Of a DNA stretch of 64,000 nucleotides, positions 18,536 through 27,839 are shown one piece after another. The stretch lies in contig CAWIYI010000020.1 in the NCBI GenBank assembly GCA_963840245.1, positions 62,001-126,000 on the forward strand, in the 5' to 3' direction. The notes below the pieces were generated by a model. It was not told where the DNA came from, searched no databases, and worked only from the letters and a program-made list of their open reading frames with translations. The position numbers were made by a program, and so were the translations under genes. Within the stretch, counting starts at the first letter, position 1, and each line of letters starts with the position of its first letter. The stretch comes from Bog-473 sp963840245. Its GTDB lineage: Bacteria; Actinomycetota; Acidimicrobiia; Acidimicrobiales; RAAP-2.

Positions 18536-19555
18536 TCAGGTCGTGGGAGCGGCGTCTCGTCCCTCGAGCCACCTGCGGAAGCCGGCCGCGTTGGAGTGGA
18601 CGCCGTTCATGATGTCCAGCTTCTCCTTGTGCGCGGCGTCGATGTCGCCGAGCAGCGGGTCGAAGCGTTCGGACAGCGCATCCGCGATGTCGGCGCCCTC
18701 GCGGTAGGCCTTCTCCGCCGTCTCGGCCCATAGCCGCAGGGTCTCGTCGGCCTCGGCCAAGAGTTCTTCGGGCTGCTCCAGCAGACCGTAGTGCGCCAAT
18801 GCGATTCCCGACGGCCGGCGCGCGCCGAACCTGGCCAGTGAGGCGAGTGCCTGCTCGAGGTCGAAGTCCGGAGGTGGTGTCGAAGGGCGCAGCACACCTC
18901 CGTCGGGCAGCTTGACCCCGACGGCATCACCGGCAAAGAGAACCCCGCTCAGCGAATCGTGCAACCCGACGTGGTGCTTTGCGTGCCCGGGCGAATCCAC
19001 GGCGACAAGATGGCGCCCCGGGCCCACCTTGATCTGCTCCCCGTCCCCGAGCACATGGATGCGTTCCGGCGACGTGGGGTCGATACGGCCGTAGAGAGAG
19101 TCGAGGAGCGGGCCGTAGACACGTGCCGCGGAATCAATGAGACGCGAGGGGTCGGCGAGATGCCGCGCTCCCTTCGCGTGGACATAGACCGTGGCCGAAG
19201 GGAAGGCGCGGGCCACATCACCGACTCCACCCGCGTGATCGAGGTGAATGTGGGTCACCGCAACACCGGCCAGCTCGGCGGGGCCCACTCCAATCTGCTC
19301 GAGCGCGGCGAGCAGCACCGGCACCGACGTCTGGCTCCCGGTCTCGATCAACACGGGAGCGGGTCCCTCAATGAGATAGCCGGCGGTCACCCGCTCCCAA
19401 CCGCCGAGCATGGTGTCGATCTCCAGCACACCCGTGGCAATTGGTCGTGGCGGGGGAACGGCGGGAATGGGATCGCCGTTTCCGGAGTCGTGCACGTGCA
19501 GGCCGGCATCAGGGTGGCGGTGCGCCCGACCTCCGTGTGCGTGCGTCCCGCTCAT
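18536..19555 (-). CDS. MBL-fold metallo-hydrolase
   Basis: Metallo-beta-lactamase superfamily hydrolase of unknown substrate, 339 residues. The metal motif is THIHLDH (residues 101-107), with a later DSPGHAKHHVGL supplying another histidine ligand and FAGDAVG the bridging aspartate. The N-terminal 40 residues are histidine rich and probably flexible; the conserved domain starts near VLEIDTMLGG, so an internal start is possible. A helical C-terminal extension follows the fold, as in the subgroup related to glyoxalase II and nucleic-acid-independent hydrolases. Stands convergent to the 90-residue gene. Confidence 0.8.
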   Translation of the reverse strand: MSGTHAHGGRAHRHPDAGLHVHDSGNGDPIPAVPPPRPIATGVLEIDTMLGGWERVTAGYLIEGPAPVLIETGSQTSVPVLLAALEQIGVGPAELAGVAVTHIHLDHAGGVGDVARAFPSATVYVHAKGARHLADPSRLIDSAARVYGPLLDSLYGRIDPTSPERIHVLGDGEQIKVGPGRHLVAVDSPGHAKHHVGLHDSLSGVLFAGDAVGVKLPDGGVLRPSTPPPDFDLEQALASLARFGARRPSGIALAHYGLLEQPEELLAEADETLRLWAETAEKAYREGADIADALSERFDPLLGDIDAAHKEKLDIMNGVHSNAAGFRRWLEGRDAAPTT

Positions 19556-19646
19556 GTACGGCCCCCCTCAACGACGAACGTGTGGTCGACCGGCGGGCCT
19601 TCGCGTGCCTCCGAACAACGGTGAAGGGGGACACCGGGGGTGATGT

Positions 19647-21551
19647 TCACCGCACTGTCCCGGCCCGGCGTTTGACTGCGGCGCGACCGAGGCGCTTCAT
19701 CCTCCCGACGGTCGCCGAGGTGAGGGTGTTGTCGACGAGGACACGTGAGCCGTCGTCGGCCAGGCCAAGCGGATCATTGCCGCTGAGGCGGAAGGCCGAA
19801 TTGATCAAAGAGACGTGTGAGAAGGCCTGCGGAAAGTTGCCGACAAGTCGGCCGGCCAGCGGGTCGTACTCCTCCGACAGCAGTCCGAGGTCATTGCGCA
19901 AGGCCAACAGGCGCTCGAAGAGCTCCTCGGCTTCCTCGGCGCGTCCGATCATGTGCAGGCAGTCGACCAACCAGAACGAGCACGCCAGAAAGGCGCCTTC
20001 CCGGCCCGTCAACCCGTCGATCGCACCATCGTCGGTGGTGCGATAGCGCAGCACGAAGCCGTGTTCCATGAGGTCCCGCTGCACTGCCTCCACGGTGCTC
20101 ACCACCCGCGGGTCGCGCGGTGGGAGGAAGCCGACGAGGGGGATCATGAGCACGCTCGCGTCCAACTGGTCTGAGCCGTAGTACTGGGTGAAGGCACCGA
20201 CCTCCTTGTTGTAGCCCTTGTCGCAGACCTCGGTGAAGATGTCGTCCCGCAGCGAGCGCCACGACTCGAGCGGGCCGTCGAGGTCGGGCCACTCCTCCAA
20301 AGTGCGCACCGCCCGGTCGACAGCCACCCAGGCCATGACCTTGGAATGCGTGAAATGCCGGCGTGGCCCTCGCACCTCCCAGATGCCGTCGTCGGGCTGC
20401 TGCCAGCCTTTCTCGAGGAACTCGACAAGCTGCTTCTGCAGACCCCAGGTGGACCGGCTGTGCACACCTTCAGTCCGGGCGGACGAGTACAGGGCCGACA
20501 TGACCTCGCCGTAGACGTCGAGCTGATACTGGTCGGAGGCCGCGTTCCCGATCCGGACGGGAGCCGAGCCCTCGTAGCCGGGGAGCCAGTCCGCCTCCCA
20601 TTCGTCCAGCCGGCGTTCCCCGCCCGGCCCGTACATGATCTGCAATTTCGAGACGTCACCGGCGACGGCGCGCAGAAGCCAGTCGCGCCAGGCCAGGGCC
20701 TCCGTGTGGTAGCCGCCCCGCAGCAACGACTCGAGGGTGAGAGTTGCGTCCCGCAGCCAGCAGTACCGGTAATCCCAATTGCGGTTACCCCCGAGCGCCT
20801 CGGGAAGCGAAGTGGTGGCCGCGGCCACGATGCCGCCGGTCGGGTTGTAGGTCAAGGCCTTCAGCGTGATGAGGGAGCGGACCACAGCGTCCTTGTACGG
20901 CCCCACGTAGCAGCACTGCGTGGCCCATTCCGTCCAAAAGGCCTCGGTCAGGTGTACCGCGTAGTAGCTGTCCAGAGGCGGCGGCGGCTCCTCGTGCGAG
21001 GGATACCACACCAGGGTGAACGGATAACGCTGGTTCGCGGTCACGGTGAAGTCGGCGACAGTGCGCAGGTCCTTGCCCACGGCGTCGACCCGGTGCCAGA
21101 GTGCCACCGAATCGGGACCGGCGGTCAGGCGGGTCAAACCTTCGTGTGAGGTGACCCAGGGGACCACCTCGCCGTAGTCAAAGCGCACGGCGAGCTCCAT
21201 GCGCATGTCGACGTTGCCGCTGACGCCCTCCACTGAACGAACGAGATGCGGATGATCTTCCCGCATGGGCATGCAATCGGTCACACGGACGGTTCCGGTG
21301 GCCGTGTCGTACTCGGTCTCGACGACGAGCGTGTCAGGGCGGTACCAGCGCCGCGTGGCGAGGATCACCGACGCGCCCCCGGCAGGCGCAATCTTCCAAA
21401 ATCCGTTGTCCTCGTCCCCCAGGAGCCGCGCGAAGCACGACGGCGAGTCAAAGTGCGGCAGACACAGCCAGTCGATTGAGCCGTCGATACCTACCAGGGC
21501 TGCAGTGTGGAGGTCTCCGATGACGGCATAGTCCTCGATTCGCTGGCTCAT
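19647..21551 (-). CDS. Glycoside hydrolase family 15 protein (glucoamylase/trehalase-like)
   Basis: Inverting alpha-glucosidase family. The 634-residue protein begins with the family's N-terminal signature RIEDYAVIGDLHTAALVG and GSIDWLCLPHFDSPSCFA, has the (alpha/alpha)6-barrel motif NWDYRYCWLRDATL and ends with YDPLAGRLVGNFPQAFSHVS. The same architecture in mycobacteria includes trehalases, so trehalose is a likely substrate, but glucan cannot be excluded. There is no signal peptide, so it acts in the cytoplasm. ATG start at 21551; the protease gene ends 18 bp downstream of its start side on the same strand. Confidence 0.85.
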   Translation of the reverse strand: MSQRIEDYAVIGDLHTAALVGIDGSIDWLCLPHFDSPSCFARLLGDEDNGFWKIAPAGGASVILATRRWYRPDTLVVETEYDTATGTVRVTDCMPMREDHPHLVRSVEGVSGNVDMRMELAVRFDYGEVVPWVTSHEGLTRLTAGPDSVALWHRVDAVGKDLRTVADFTVTANQRYPFTLVWYPSHEEPPPPLDSYYAVHLTEAFWTEWATQCCYVGPYKDAVVRSLITLKALTYNPTGGIVAAATTSLPEALGGNRNWDYRYCWLRDATLTLESLLRGGYHTEALAWRDWLLRAVAGDVSKLQIMYGPGGERRLDEWEADWLPGYEGSAPVRIGNAASDQYQLDVYGEVMSALYSSARTEGVHSRSTWGLQKQLVEFLEKGWQQPDDGIWEVRGPRRHFTHSKVMAWVAVDRAVRTLEEWPDLDGPLESWRSLRDDIFTEVCDKGYNKEVGAFTQYYGSDQLDASVLMIPLVGFLPPRDPRVVSTVEAVQRDLMEHGFVLRYRTTDDGAIDGLTGREGAFLACSFWLVDCLHMIGRAEEAEELFERLLALRNDLGLLSEEYDPLAGRLVGNFPQAFSHVSLINSAFRLSGNDPLGLADDGSRVLVDNTLTSATVGRMKRLGRAAVKRRAGTVR

Positions 21552-21569
21552 GGCCTCATTCTTGCCGGT

Positions 21570-22754
21570 TCAGCCCGAGATGCATGGTCCGGTGCTGACG
21601 GCCGAACGGTGTCCCTCGGCTTGCTGTACACGAGTCAATACCCCCGGTGAGGTCAAGGCGTAGCCAACGTCCTGGTAGACGGTGGAGCGGGAGAAGACGA
21701 CGCCGATGACCTGACCTCCCGGGCCAAGCAGTGGGCCACCGGAATTCCCCGGCAGGACGCTGGCATCGAGCGCGTAGACGCCTCTCGTGACCGACCCGCT
21801 GTTGTAGATGTCCTTGCCGATCGCCGTGACCTCTTCTGTCACGCCCGCCGCACCGATGCTCAGGCCCCTGTCTTCGGGGTAGCCCAAGATTGCTGCCTGC
21901 GTGCCCCGGGACACGATGTCGGGGCTGATCGTGAGGGCGGGACCGAGGGGCGCGTTGGTCCTGAGCACCGCCAGGTCGAAATCAGGGTCGAACAGCACGG
22001 GCGTGGCGTCGTACGCGCTGTTGCCAAGAAGGACCTGGGTGTTGCCATTGCTCTCGCCAGCCACGACGTGGGCATTGGTGGCGACGAGCCCCGGTCCGAC
22101 CACGAACCCCGAGCCCTCCTGCTCGTTGCTGCAGGCCGCGCCGAGGATCTTGACCGTCGAGAACACGGCAGGGTCGGCGAGGGCACCGGTCTCAGCGTTC
22201 GTAGGAGTCGAGACCGCCGGCGTGGAGGGCGGGGTCAGCGTCGAGAAGGCCTGGGGAAATCCCTGGTTGTTCAGGAATGTCTGCAGGTCGTTGAAGATGG
22301 AGGGTGCCTGCGGCAGGACCCGGTCGATGGAGTGGAGGATGTCCGAGCGGGCCACGGCGGCGTCGAGCGACGTGAACCGACTGTTGGGGGTCAGCACCAC
22401 TGCCGCCACGACCCAGACGGAGAGGAGGACGGCCAGGACCGCCACCCCGACGCCCAGGACGGCGTCCACATTGCCCAGATGATGCCGCCGCACCGTGACG
22501 TTGCTCCAGGTCCCGAGGACGCGACCGGCGTAGCCGCATACACAGGCGGTCAGCAGGACCAGCGAGACGACGACGATGGAGCGGGTGATGTCGCCGTGCC
22601 CGCCACGCAACAGCGGCACCCACACGAGCGTTCCGAGAAGGAAGCCCAGAAAGAACCCTCCGAACGTCAGGATCTGGACGAGGGCCCCGAGCCGGAGGCC
22701 GTGGACGGCCGCCAGCAGCATCAGCCCGATGATCAACAGATCGACCCAGTCCAC
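21570..22754 (-). CDS. MarP-like periplasmic serine protease (CvpA domain + trypsin-like)
   Basis: The 394-residue protein has four N-terminal membrane helices of the CvpA type (within about residues 4-122), a linker, then a chymotrypsin-fold protease. His229 (TNAHVVA), Asp260 (DPDFDLAVL) and Ser338 (PGNSGGP) form the triad. Cys208 and Cys391 are placed like the disulfide pair that in mycobacterial MarP holds the active site and protects against acid and oxidative stress. GTG 22754 starts just before the first helix; an ATG about 57 bases upstream is an alternative. The frame stays open far upstream but that part is antisense to the lipoprotein gene. Divergent from that gene. Confidence 0.87.
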   Translation of the reverse strand: MDWVDLLIIGLMLLAAVHGLRLGALVQILTFGGFFLGFLLGTLVWVPLLRGGHGDITRSIVVVSLVLLTACVCGYAGRVLGTWSNVTVRRHHLGNVDAVLGVGVAVLAVLLSVWVVAAVVLTPNSRFTSLDAAVARSDILHSIDRVLPQAPSIFNDLQTFLNNQGFPQAFSTLTPPSTPAVSTPTNAETGALADPAVFSTVKILGAACSNEQEGSGFVVGPGLVATNAHVVAGESNGNTQVLLGNSAYDATPVLFDPDFDLAVLRTNAPLGPALTISPDIVSRGTQAAILGYPEDRGLSIGAAGVTEEVTAIGKDIYNSGSVTRGVYALDASVLPGNSGGPLLGPGGQVIGVVFSRSTVYQDVGYALTSPGVLTRVQQAEGHRSAVSTGPCISG

Positions 22755-22817
22755 CGGTGCGAGGGTAGCGAACGGTGCACGTAAAAATGCACCCCCCACC
22801 GCTATTGTCATCGTGCT

Positions 22818-24059
22818 GTGCTTCCACGCTCCGTGTCTCGACACTGGCGTGTCCGGCGACGCAGTGGCGGTCTGGCCATCCTTCTTGCTGCCGCAGCCGT
22901 CGCCGCGTCGGGCTGTGGGCTGTCCGGACACCCGAGTTCTTCCAAGGCCGCGCGCGTCCTCGGTGAGCCCCACGGCACGCCCCTCGCCGTTGGGCAGCCG
23001 GCCCCCCCGGGGACCGGAGAACTCACTGCGGTGGCGTGCGCGACGGCACGGCGCTGTTGGGCCGTGGGCGTCGCCGGGCCCAATCCGGCCCCGGCGACCG
23101 GTGTGTCGGTCATCGCCGCCACCACCAATGGCGGCCGGTCGTGGAAGGCGCAGGACGTCGCCGGGGGAAGTACGCCGCAGCTGAGCGCTGTCTCCTGCCC
23201 CACCGCCACCGAGTGCCTGGCGGTCGGATCCAACGGGGCGTCGTTGCCCGGAAGCGGCGTCGTCGTCTCGACGACCGATGCCGGCGCCACGTGGTCGGCC
23301 GCGTCGACACCGCGGAACGCTCTCGTGGTGTCGAGCGTGAGCTGCGCCAGCCCGCTCGACTGCACCGCAGTCGTGAGCGACGGCACCTCGACGTGGTCGG
23401 CCCACAGCGCCGACTTCGGTCAGAGCTGGACGCAGGAGGGCAACCTTCCGCAACTCTTCCTGCCCGGGAACGATCTCACGTGCATGGCGGGTGGTACCTG
23501 CATCGACGCCGGCTACGTCCCGACCAGCAACGGCCACGGGGAGGGAGCGGTCGCGGTGAGCGCAGACGGCGGGCAGACCTGGGCGTTGGCGACAGTGCCT
23601 TCGGGGCTTGGTGTGTTGCAGAGTACGGCCTGCCTCTCCGCCTCGGTCTGCCTTGCCGCGGGTACGACCGGGACGACGGTCAGCGACATCGTCCCCGCCA
23701 AGGGTGAGCTCCTCCGCAGCGCGGACGGGGGACATACGTGGGCGCCGGCGACCGGCGCAGTGCCGGTCGACGACGTCTACGGGTTGGCCTGTCCTTCGCC
23801 CACGCAATGCGCCATGGTCGGAACCAAATGGGCCGGTTCGCCCGCGGTCGGCACGGGCGCAGTGGCCCAGAGCATCGATGCCGGACAGAGCTTCCAGGAC
23901 TCGGCCACGGCGTACGTCCCCATCACCTTGACCGCGGTGGCCTGCCCCTCGGCGGCCGGCTGCGTGGCCGTCGGGGGGGACACGGTGGCGCGGCTCGCCC
24001 TCCTCCAACCCAAGCGGCACCGCACGACTGCGCCGTCCGCAGGGGGGCAGCGCCGGTAG
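22818..24059 (+). CDS. Secreted lipoprotein with seven cysteine-pair repeats, beta-propeller-like
   Basis: A 413-residue predicted lipoprotein: arginine-rich N-terminus, hydrophobic core, and lipobox AASGC with Cys33. The mature part has seven repeats built on a C-x5-C-x-A-V-G core (VACATARRCWAVG, VSCPTATECLAVG, VSCASPLDC, LTCMAGGTC, TACLSASVC, LACPSPTQC, VACPSAAGC), alternating with BNR/Asp-box-like strands such as TTNGGRSW, TTDAGATW, SADGGQTW. Seven such units suggest a seven-bladed propeller with one disulfide per blade. Function unknown; adhesive or sugar-binding roles are possible. Divergent from the MarP-like protease with a 63-bp shared promoter region. Confidence 0.8.
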   Translation: MLPRSVSRHWRVRRRSGGLAILLAAAAVAASGCGLSGHPSSSKAARVLGEPHGTPLAVGQPAPPGTGELTAVACATARRCWAVGVAGPNPAPATGVSVIAATTNGGRSWKAQDVAGGSTPQLSAVSCPTATECLAVGSNGASLPGSGVVVSTTDAGATWSAASTPRNALVVSSVSCASPLDCTAVVSDGTSTWSAHSADFGQSWTQEGNLPQLFLPGNDLTCMAGGTCIDAGYVPTSNGHGEGAVAVSADGGQTWALATVPSGLGVLQSTACLSASVCLAAGTTGTTVSDIVPAKGELLRSADGGHTWAPATGAVPVDDVYGLACPSPTQCAMVGTKWAGSPAVGTGAVAQSIDAGQSFQDSATAYVPITLTAVACPSAAGCVAVGGDTVARLALLQPKRHRTTAPSAGGQRR

Positions 24060-24231
24060 CGCTCCACACCAGGTGGAGACGCCCCGCGTCACCCGGAAAC
24101 CAGGCGACAGCAACAGAAGGATCCCTAGTCAGAAGGGTCACACCCCCGTAGACTCGGAGGTGCCAGACGAGCAGTGATTTGGAAGCGTGCGGGGGTACGC
24201 GGACTCCCGTCGCCTCAAGGATGGAGGCGCC

Positions 24232-24826
24232 ATGCCGCAGACCTGCCCGCAATGTCGGAGCGAAGCCGCCGACGATGCCAGGGCCTGCCCGAGCTGTGGT
24301 GCGTCACTGAGTGCTGGTGCGAGGGCGACCCAGGACGCTCCGTCCGTGAGCGCTCCGGCGCCGGCCGCCGGCCGCACCCAGCGCATCGGCAATGCCGGCA
24401 TACAAGTTCGATGCGGCCCGCTGGTCCCTGGCGGACCGGATCGCCGGAGTGGCCACCGTCGTGCTGTTCATCTCGCTGTTCTTGTCGTGGTTCGGCGTCA
24501 GCGTCATCGGCATCACCGTGACCGCGAGCGGGGTATCGGCCCACGGGTATCTCTACATCGTGATGATCTTGTCGATCTTGATCATCGCCTACCTCGTGCT
24601 GCGCGCCGGCTGGGAGGAGCTGCCGGGAGGTATCAACCTTCCGCACCTCACGACGATGTTGGCGGCGACACTGGTCAACCTGGTCATCGTGTTCCTCGCC
24701 TTCATCTTCAAGCCAGGTGGTTCGGGCGTCGGCTGGGAGTTCGGTGCGTTCCTCGCCCTGATCGCGGCAATCGTTGCGGCGGCGCCCTTCGCGATTCCGC
24801 AGCTGCGCGCCAAGACGATGGGCTGA
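24232..24826 (+). pseudogene. Zinc-ribbon membrane protein, frame displaced near 24390
   Basis: Starts at ATG 24232 after GGAG at 24223-24226. The N-terminus is a double-CxxC zinc ribbon (CPQCRSEAADDARACPSC), followed by an Ala/Pro linker. Near 24390 the continuation lies in another frame: RIG then MPAYKFDAARWSLADRIAG and four hydrophobic segments (ATVVLFISLFLSWF, LYIVMILSILIIAYLV, LAATLVNLVIVFLAF, FLALIAAIVAAAPF). Removing one A at about 24391 joins them into a protein of roughly 197 residues. Alternatively the ATG at 24392 begins a separate coupled gene. No function is known; it resembles actinobacterial zinc-ribbon DUF proteins. Confidence 0.6.
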
Positions 24827-24888
24827 TCGGGACGGCGAGCCGCGCCGCCCTGATGCGGTCGGACGCTCCTGCCACGGCATCGCCGCGA

Positions 24889-25815
24889 TCAGACGTTCGG
24901 CAGCACTTCCTCGGAGAGCAGCTCGATGTGATCGAGATCGTCGAGATCAAGCACCTGGAGATAGATCGACTGAACGCCGATGGCGGCGAACTCCTGCAGA
25001 CGGGCCACCACCTCGTCGGGCGTGCCCGCCACACCGTTGGCGCGCAGCTCATCCGGTTTGCGGCCGATGTTGGCGGCGCGGCGCTCGACCTCCGCGTCGT
25101 TGGCGCCGCAGCAGACCGTCTGCGCCGCTGAGAACCGCAGCGTCCCGGGATCACGCTCCCGGTCCGCGCAGGCGGCGCGGACTCTGCCGAACTGCGCCTC
25201 GGTGTCGGCCAGCGAGGAGAACGGCAGGTTGAACTCGTCGGCGTAGGTCGCAGCGAGGCGGGGCGTCCGCTTGGCGCCGCCGCCCCCGACGATGAGCGGA
25301 GGATGGGGGTGCTGGACGGGCTTGGGGAGCGCCGGGCTGTCCTGCAACTTGTAGTGGCGCCCGTCGAAGTCGAACGTCTCGCCGACGGGCGTGGCCCAGA
25401 GCCCGGTGAGGATGGCGAACTGCTCCTCGAGCCTCTCGAAGCGCTCGCCGAGGGGCTGGAAGGGCACGCCGTAGGCGGTGTGCTCCCCGTCGTACCATCC
25501 GGCGCCGAGACCGATCTCGACGCGGCCGCCACTCATGGCGTCCACCTGCGCCACCTCGATGGCGAGCAGTCCGGGCAGCCTGAACGTGGCCGAGGTCACC
25601 AGGGTGCCCAGGCGGATCCGGTCGGTCTCCCGGGCGATGCCCGCCAGTGCGAGCCAGGCGTCGGTCGGGCCGGGCAGGCCGTCGCCGCCCATGGCGAGGA
25701 AGTGGTCAGAGCGGAAGAACGCGTCGAAGCCGGCGGCCTCGGCCGCCTGCGCCATCCTGAACTGTTGGTCGTATGACGCGCCCTGCTGGGGCTCCACGAA
25801 GATGCGGACCTTCAT
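24889..25815 (-). CDS. LLM-class F420-dependent oxidoreductase
   Basis: Luciferase-like TIM-barrel oxidoreductase, 308 residues, probably using coenzyme F420. Family features: FDAFFRSDHFLAMGG near residue 33, RIRLGTLVTSATFRLPG, the MSGGRVEIGLGAGWYDGEH segment that lines the deazaflavin site, and PHPPLIVGGGGAKRTPRLAA. ATG start at 25815, 84 bp from the divergent second LLM gene, with which it shares a promoter region. Substrate cannot be told. Confidence 0.87.
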   Translation of the reverse strand: MKVRIFVEPQQGASYDQQFRMAQAAEAAGFDAFFRSDHFLAMGGDGLPGPTDAWLALAGIARETDRIRLGTLVTSATFRLPGLLAIEVAQVDAMSGGRVEIGLGAGWYDGEHTAYGVPFQPLGERFERLEEQFAILTGLWATPVGETFDFDGRHYKLQDSPALPKPVQHPHPPLIVGGGGAKRTPRLAATYADEFNLPFSSLADTEAQFGRVRAACADRERDPGTLRFSAAQTVCCGANDAEVERRAANIGRKPDELRANGVAGTPDEVVARLQEFAAIGVQSIYLQVLDLDDLDHIELLSEEVLPNV

Positions 25816-25898
25816 CAGGCCAAGCTAATGGAACTGGCCAGGCCAGGCCCGGTCCAGCTTCGGGCTGCACCGCGGCGCCCGCGGGGCAAACTGCCGAG

Positions 25899-26759
25899 AT
25901 GGACATCGGCGTGATCTTTCCCCAGACCGAAGCAGGCGGTGACCCCGGCGCGGTCCGCGCCATCGGGCAGGCGGTCGCGGACCTGGGTTATTCGCATCTG
26001 GCGGCCTACGACCACGTGTTGGGTGGGGACACCGCGGTGCTCGGTCAGCTCGGCGGCCCGTACACGATCGACGACACCTTTCGCGAACCGTTGACGATGT
26101 TCGCCTACCTGGCCGGCCGCACGAACTTGGCCTTCGCCACCTCGATCCTCATCGGGCCACAGCGCCAGACTGCGCTGCTGGCGAAGCAGGCGGCCGAGGT
26201 CGATCTGCTCTGCGGCGGGCGCTTCCGACTGGGACTCGGCATCGGCTGGAACAAGCTCGAATACGACGCGCTCGGCATGCCCTTCGAGCAGCGGGCGGCC
26301 ATTCTGGAGGAGCAGGTCGCCGTGCTGCGCGCCCTGTGGACCGAACGGAGCGTGACGGTCGACGGCCGCTTCCACCACATCCGGGCGGCCGGACTCGCCC
26401 CGCCGCCGGTGCAGCGGCCGATCCCGATCTGGATCGGAGGCCACGCGCCAGCCGCGCTGCGACGGGTGGGTCGCATCGCCGACGGCTGGTTCCCCCAAGT
26501 CCGGCCGGGCGGCGGCTTGGAACCGGCACTCGAGGTCATCCGTGAGGGCGCCGCCGAGGCCGGACGTGACCTCTCGAATCTGCAGTTCGAGGGACGGCTG
26601 GAATACGCCACCCGGGACCACGACAAGATCGCCGAACACGCCCGCCGTTGGCAGGCCGCGGGGGCAACGCACCTGTCGCTCAACACCATGCACGCGGGAC
26701 TCACCGGCACGGACGCGCACATCGGCGCGCTCGAGGAGATGGCGGAAGTCCTGCTCTAG
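25899..26759 (+). CDS. LLM-class F420-dependent oxidoreductase
   Basis: A second luciferase-like enzyme, 286 residues from ATG 25899 (MDIGVIFPQTEAGGDPGAVR). Conserved segments are LGYSHLAAYDHVLGGD, TNLAFATSILIGPQRQTALL, LCGGRFRLGLGIGWNKLEY and RPIPIWIGGHAPAALRRVGR. It is divergent from, and only distantly similar to, the LLM gene at 24889, so the pair is not a recent duplication. Likely F420-dependent by family; substrate unknown. Confidence 0.87.
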   Translation: MDIGVIFPQTEAGGDPGAVRAIGQAVADLGYSHLAAYDHVLGGDTAVLGQLGGPYTIDDTFREPLTMFAYLAGRTNLAFATSILIGPQRQTALLAKQAAEVDLLCGGRFRLGLGIGWNKLEYDALGMPFEQRAAILEEQVAVLRALWTERSVTVDGRFHHIRAAGLAPPPVQRPIPIWIGGHAPAALRRVGRIADGWFPQVRPGGGLEPALEVIREGAAEAGRDLSNLQFEGRLEYATRDHDKIAEHARRWQAAGATHLSLNTMHAGLTGTDAHIGALEEMAEVLL

Positions 26760-26867
26760 TTCCGGGCGGGCCCGGCACGAGCGGTGCAGACACCGCTCAC
26801 GCTATGGCACATTGGTGGGCGAATACGACATTGTGCGGAGCTCGAAACCGGGGCCACAAGGAGCCGC

Positions 26868-27714
26868 ATGGAAGCTGCCCCAAGCAGGACCGCGATGTTG
26901 GCAGCGGTTGCACGCGGTCGCCTTCGCCTGGAAGAGGAACCGCCGTGGGTGCTCGATGACCCGTTCGCGCTGATCCTGACCGGACAATCATGGCGACAGA
27001 TCAAAGAGCTCGGCGACTCGTTGTTCCCGCTCGAAGTTCAGCGCGAGGTGTTCGCAGGAATCGCCACCCGTTCGCGGTACGCGGAGGATCGCCTGACCCA
27101 GGCCCCTTTTGCACAGTACGTGGTGCTCGGCGCGGGTCTTGACTCGTTCGGATGGCGACGTCCCGACCTCTTGCGATCTCTGACGGTGTACGAGGTCGAC
27201 CACCCGGCTTCGCAAGCACTGGAAGCGCGAGCGCATCGCCGATCTCGCGCTTCCAGTTGCAGACACCCAGATCTTCGTCCCGATTGACTTCGAGATCGAG
27301 TCACTGCGCCATGGCTTGGACCGGGCCGGATTCGACTGGCACCGACCCGCCATGTTCTCCTGGCTCGGAGTCACTCCATACCTGACCGCCGAGGTCATTG
27401 AGGCGACCTTGCGCACGATCGGCCACTGTGAGACCGGTTCAGAAGTCGTCTTTTCGTACTTCGCTGAAGACTCCCTCTTGGATGACAACGCGAAGAGGTT
27501 CCACGAGATCTTTTCCCAACTGGCAGCGGCGTCCGGTGAACCGGTCCAGGCTGGGTGGTCAGTTGCCGCGATCGAAGAGCTCATTGAGCGCTGCGACCTC
27601 GAGGTCGCCGATCATCCAACGCGTCACGACCTCATCGCCCGTTATTTTCGCGACAGATCCGATGGGCTCGTCCCGTATTGCGTTGAGACTTTGGTTGCCG
27701 CGAGGGTCCCCTGA
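26868..27714 (+). pseudogene. Class I SAM methyltransferase (leucine carboxyl methyltransferase family), frame displaced near 27217
   Basis: Starts at ATG 26868 after AAGGAG at 26858-26863. The N-terminal frame has TRSRYAEDRL, the SAM-binding loop YVVLGAGLDSFGWRR and VYEVDHPASQA, hallmarks of the polyketide/LCM-type methyltransferases abundant in Actinobacteria. After QA, removing one C near 27217 continues as WKRERIADLALP in another frame, then PAMFSWLGVTPYLT and the normal C-terminus, ending at 27714. The joined protein would be about 281 residues, the family's usual size. Confidence 0.78.
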
Positions 27715-27839
27715 AGGTCGGGGAATCAGGGTCACCAGCGGCCGGCAGATGGTGCCCGTGGCACCCGCCCGCCGAAGCTCCGCATGCGCCGACGCTGTGC
27801 CGACACGGGAAGAGGCCGCGGCTTTGACAGGATGGGTGG

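Noticed and set aside
22755..24113. Upstream extension of the MarP-like frame
   Set aside because: It is antisense to the lipoprotein gene and lacks any domain; the CvpA helices start right after the chosen GTG.
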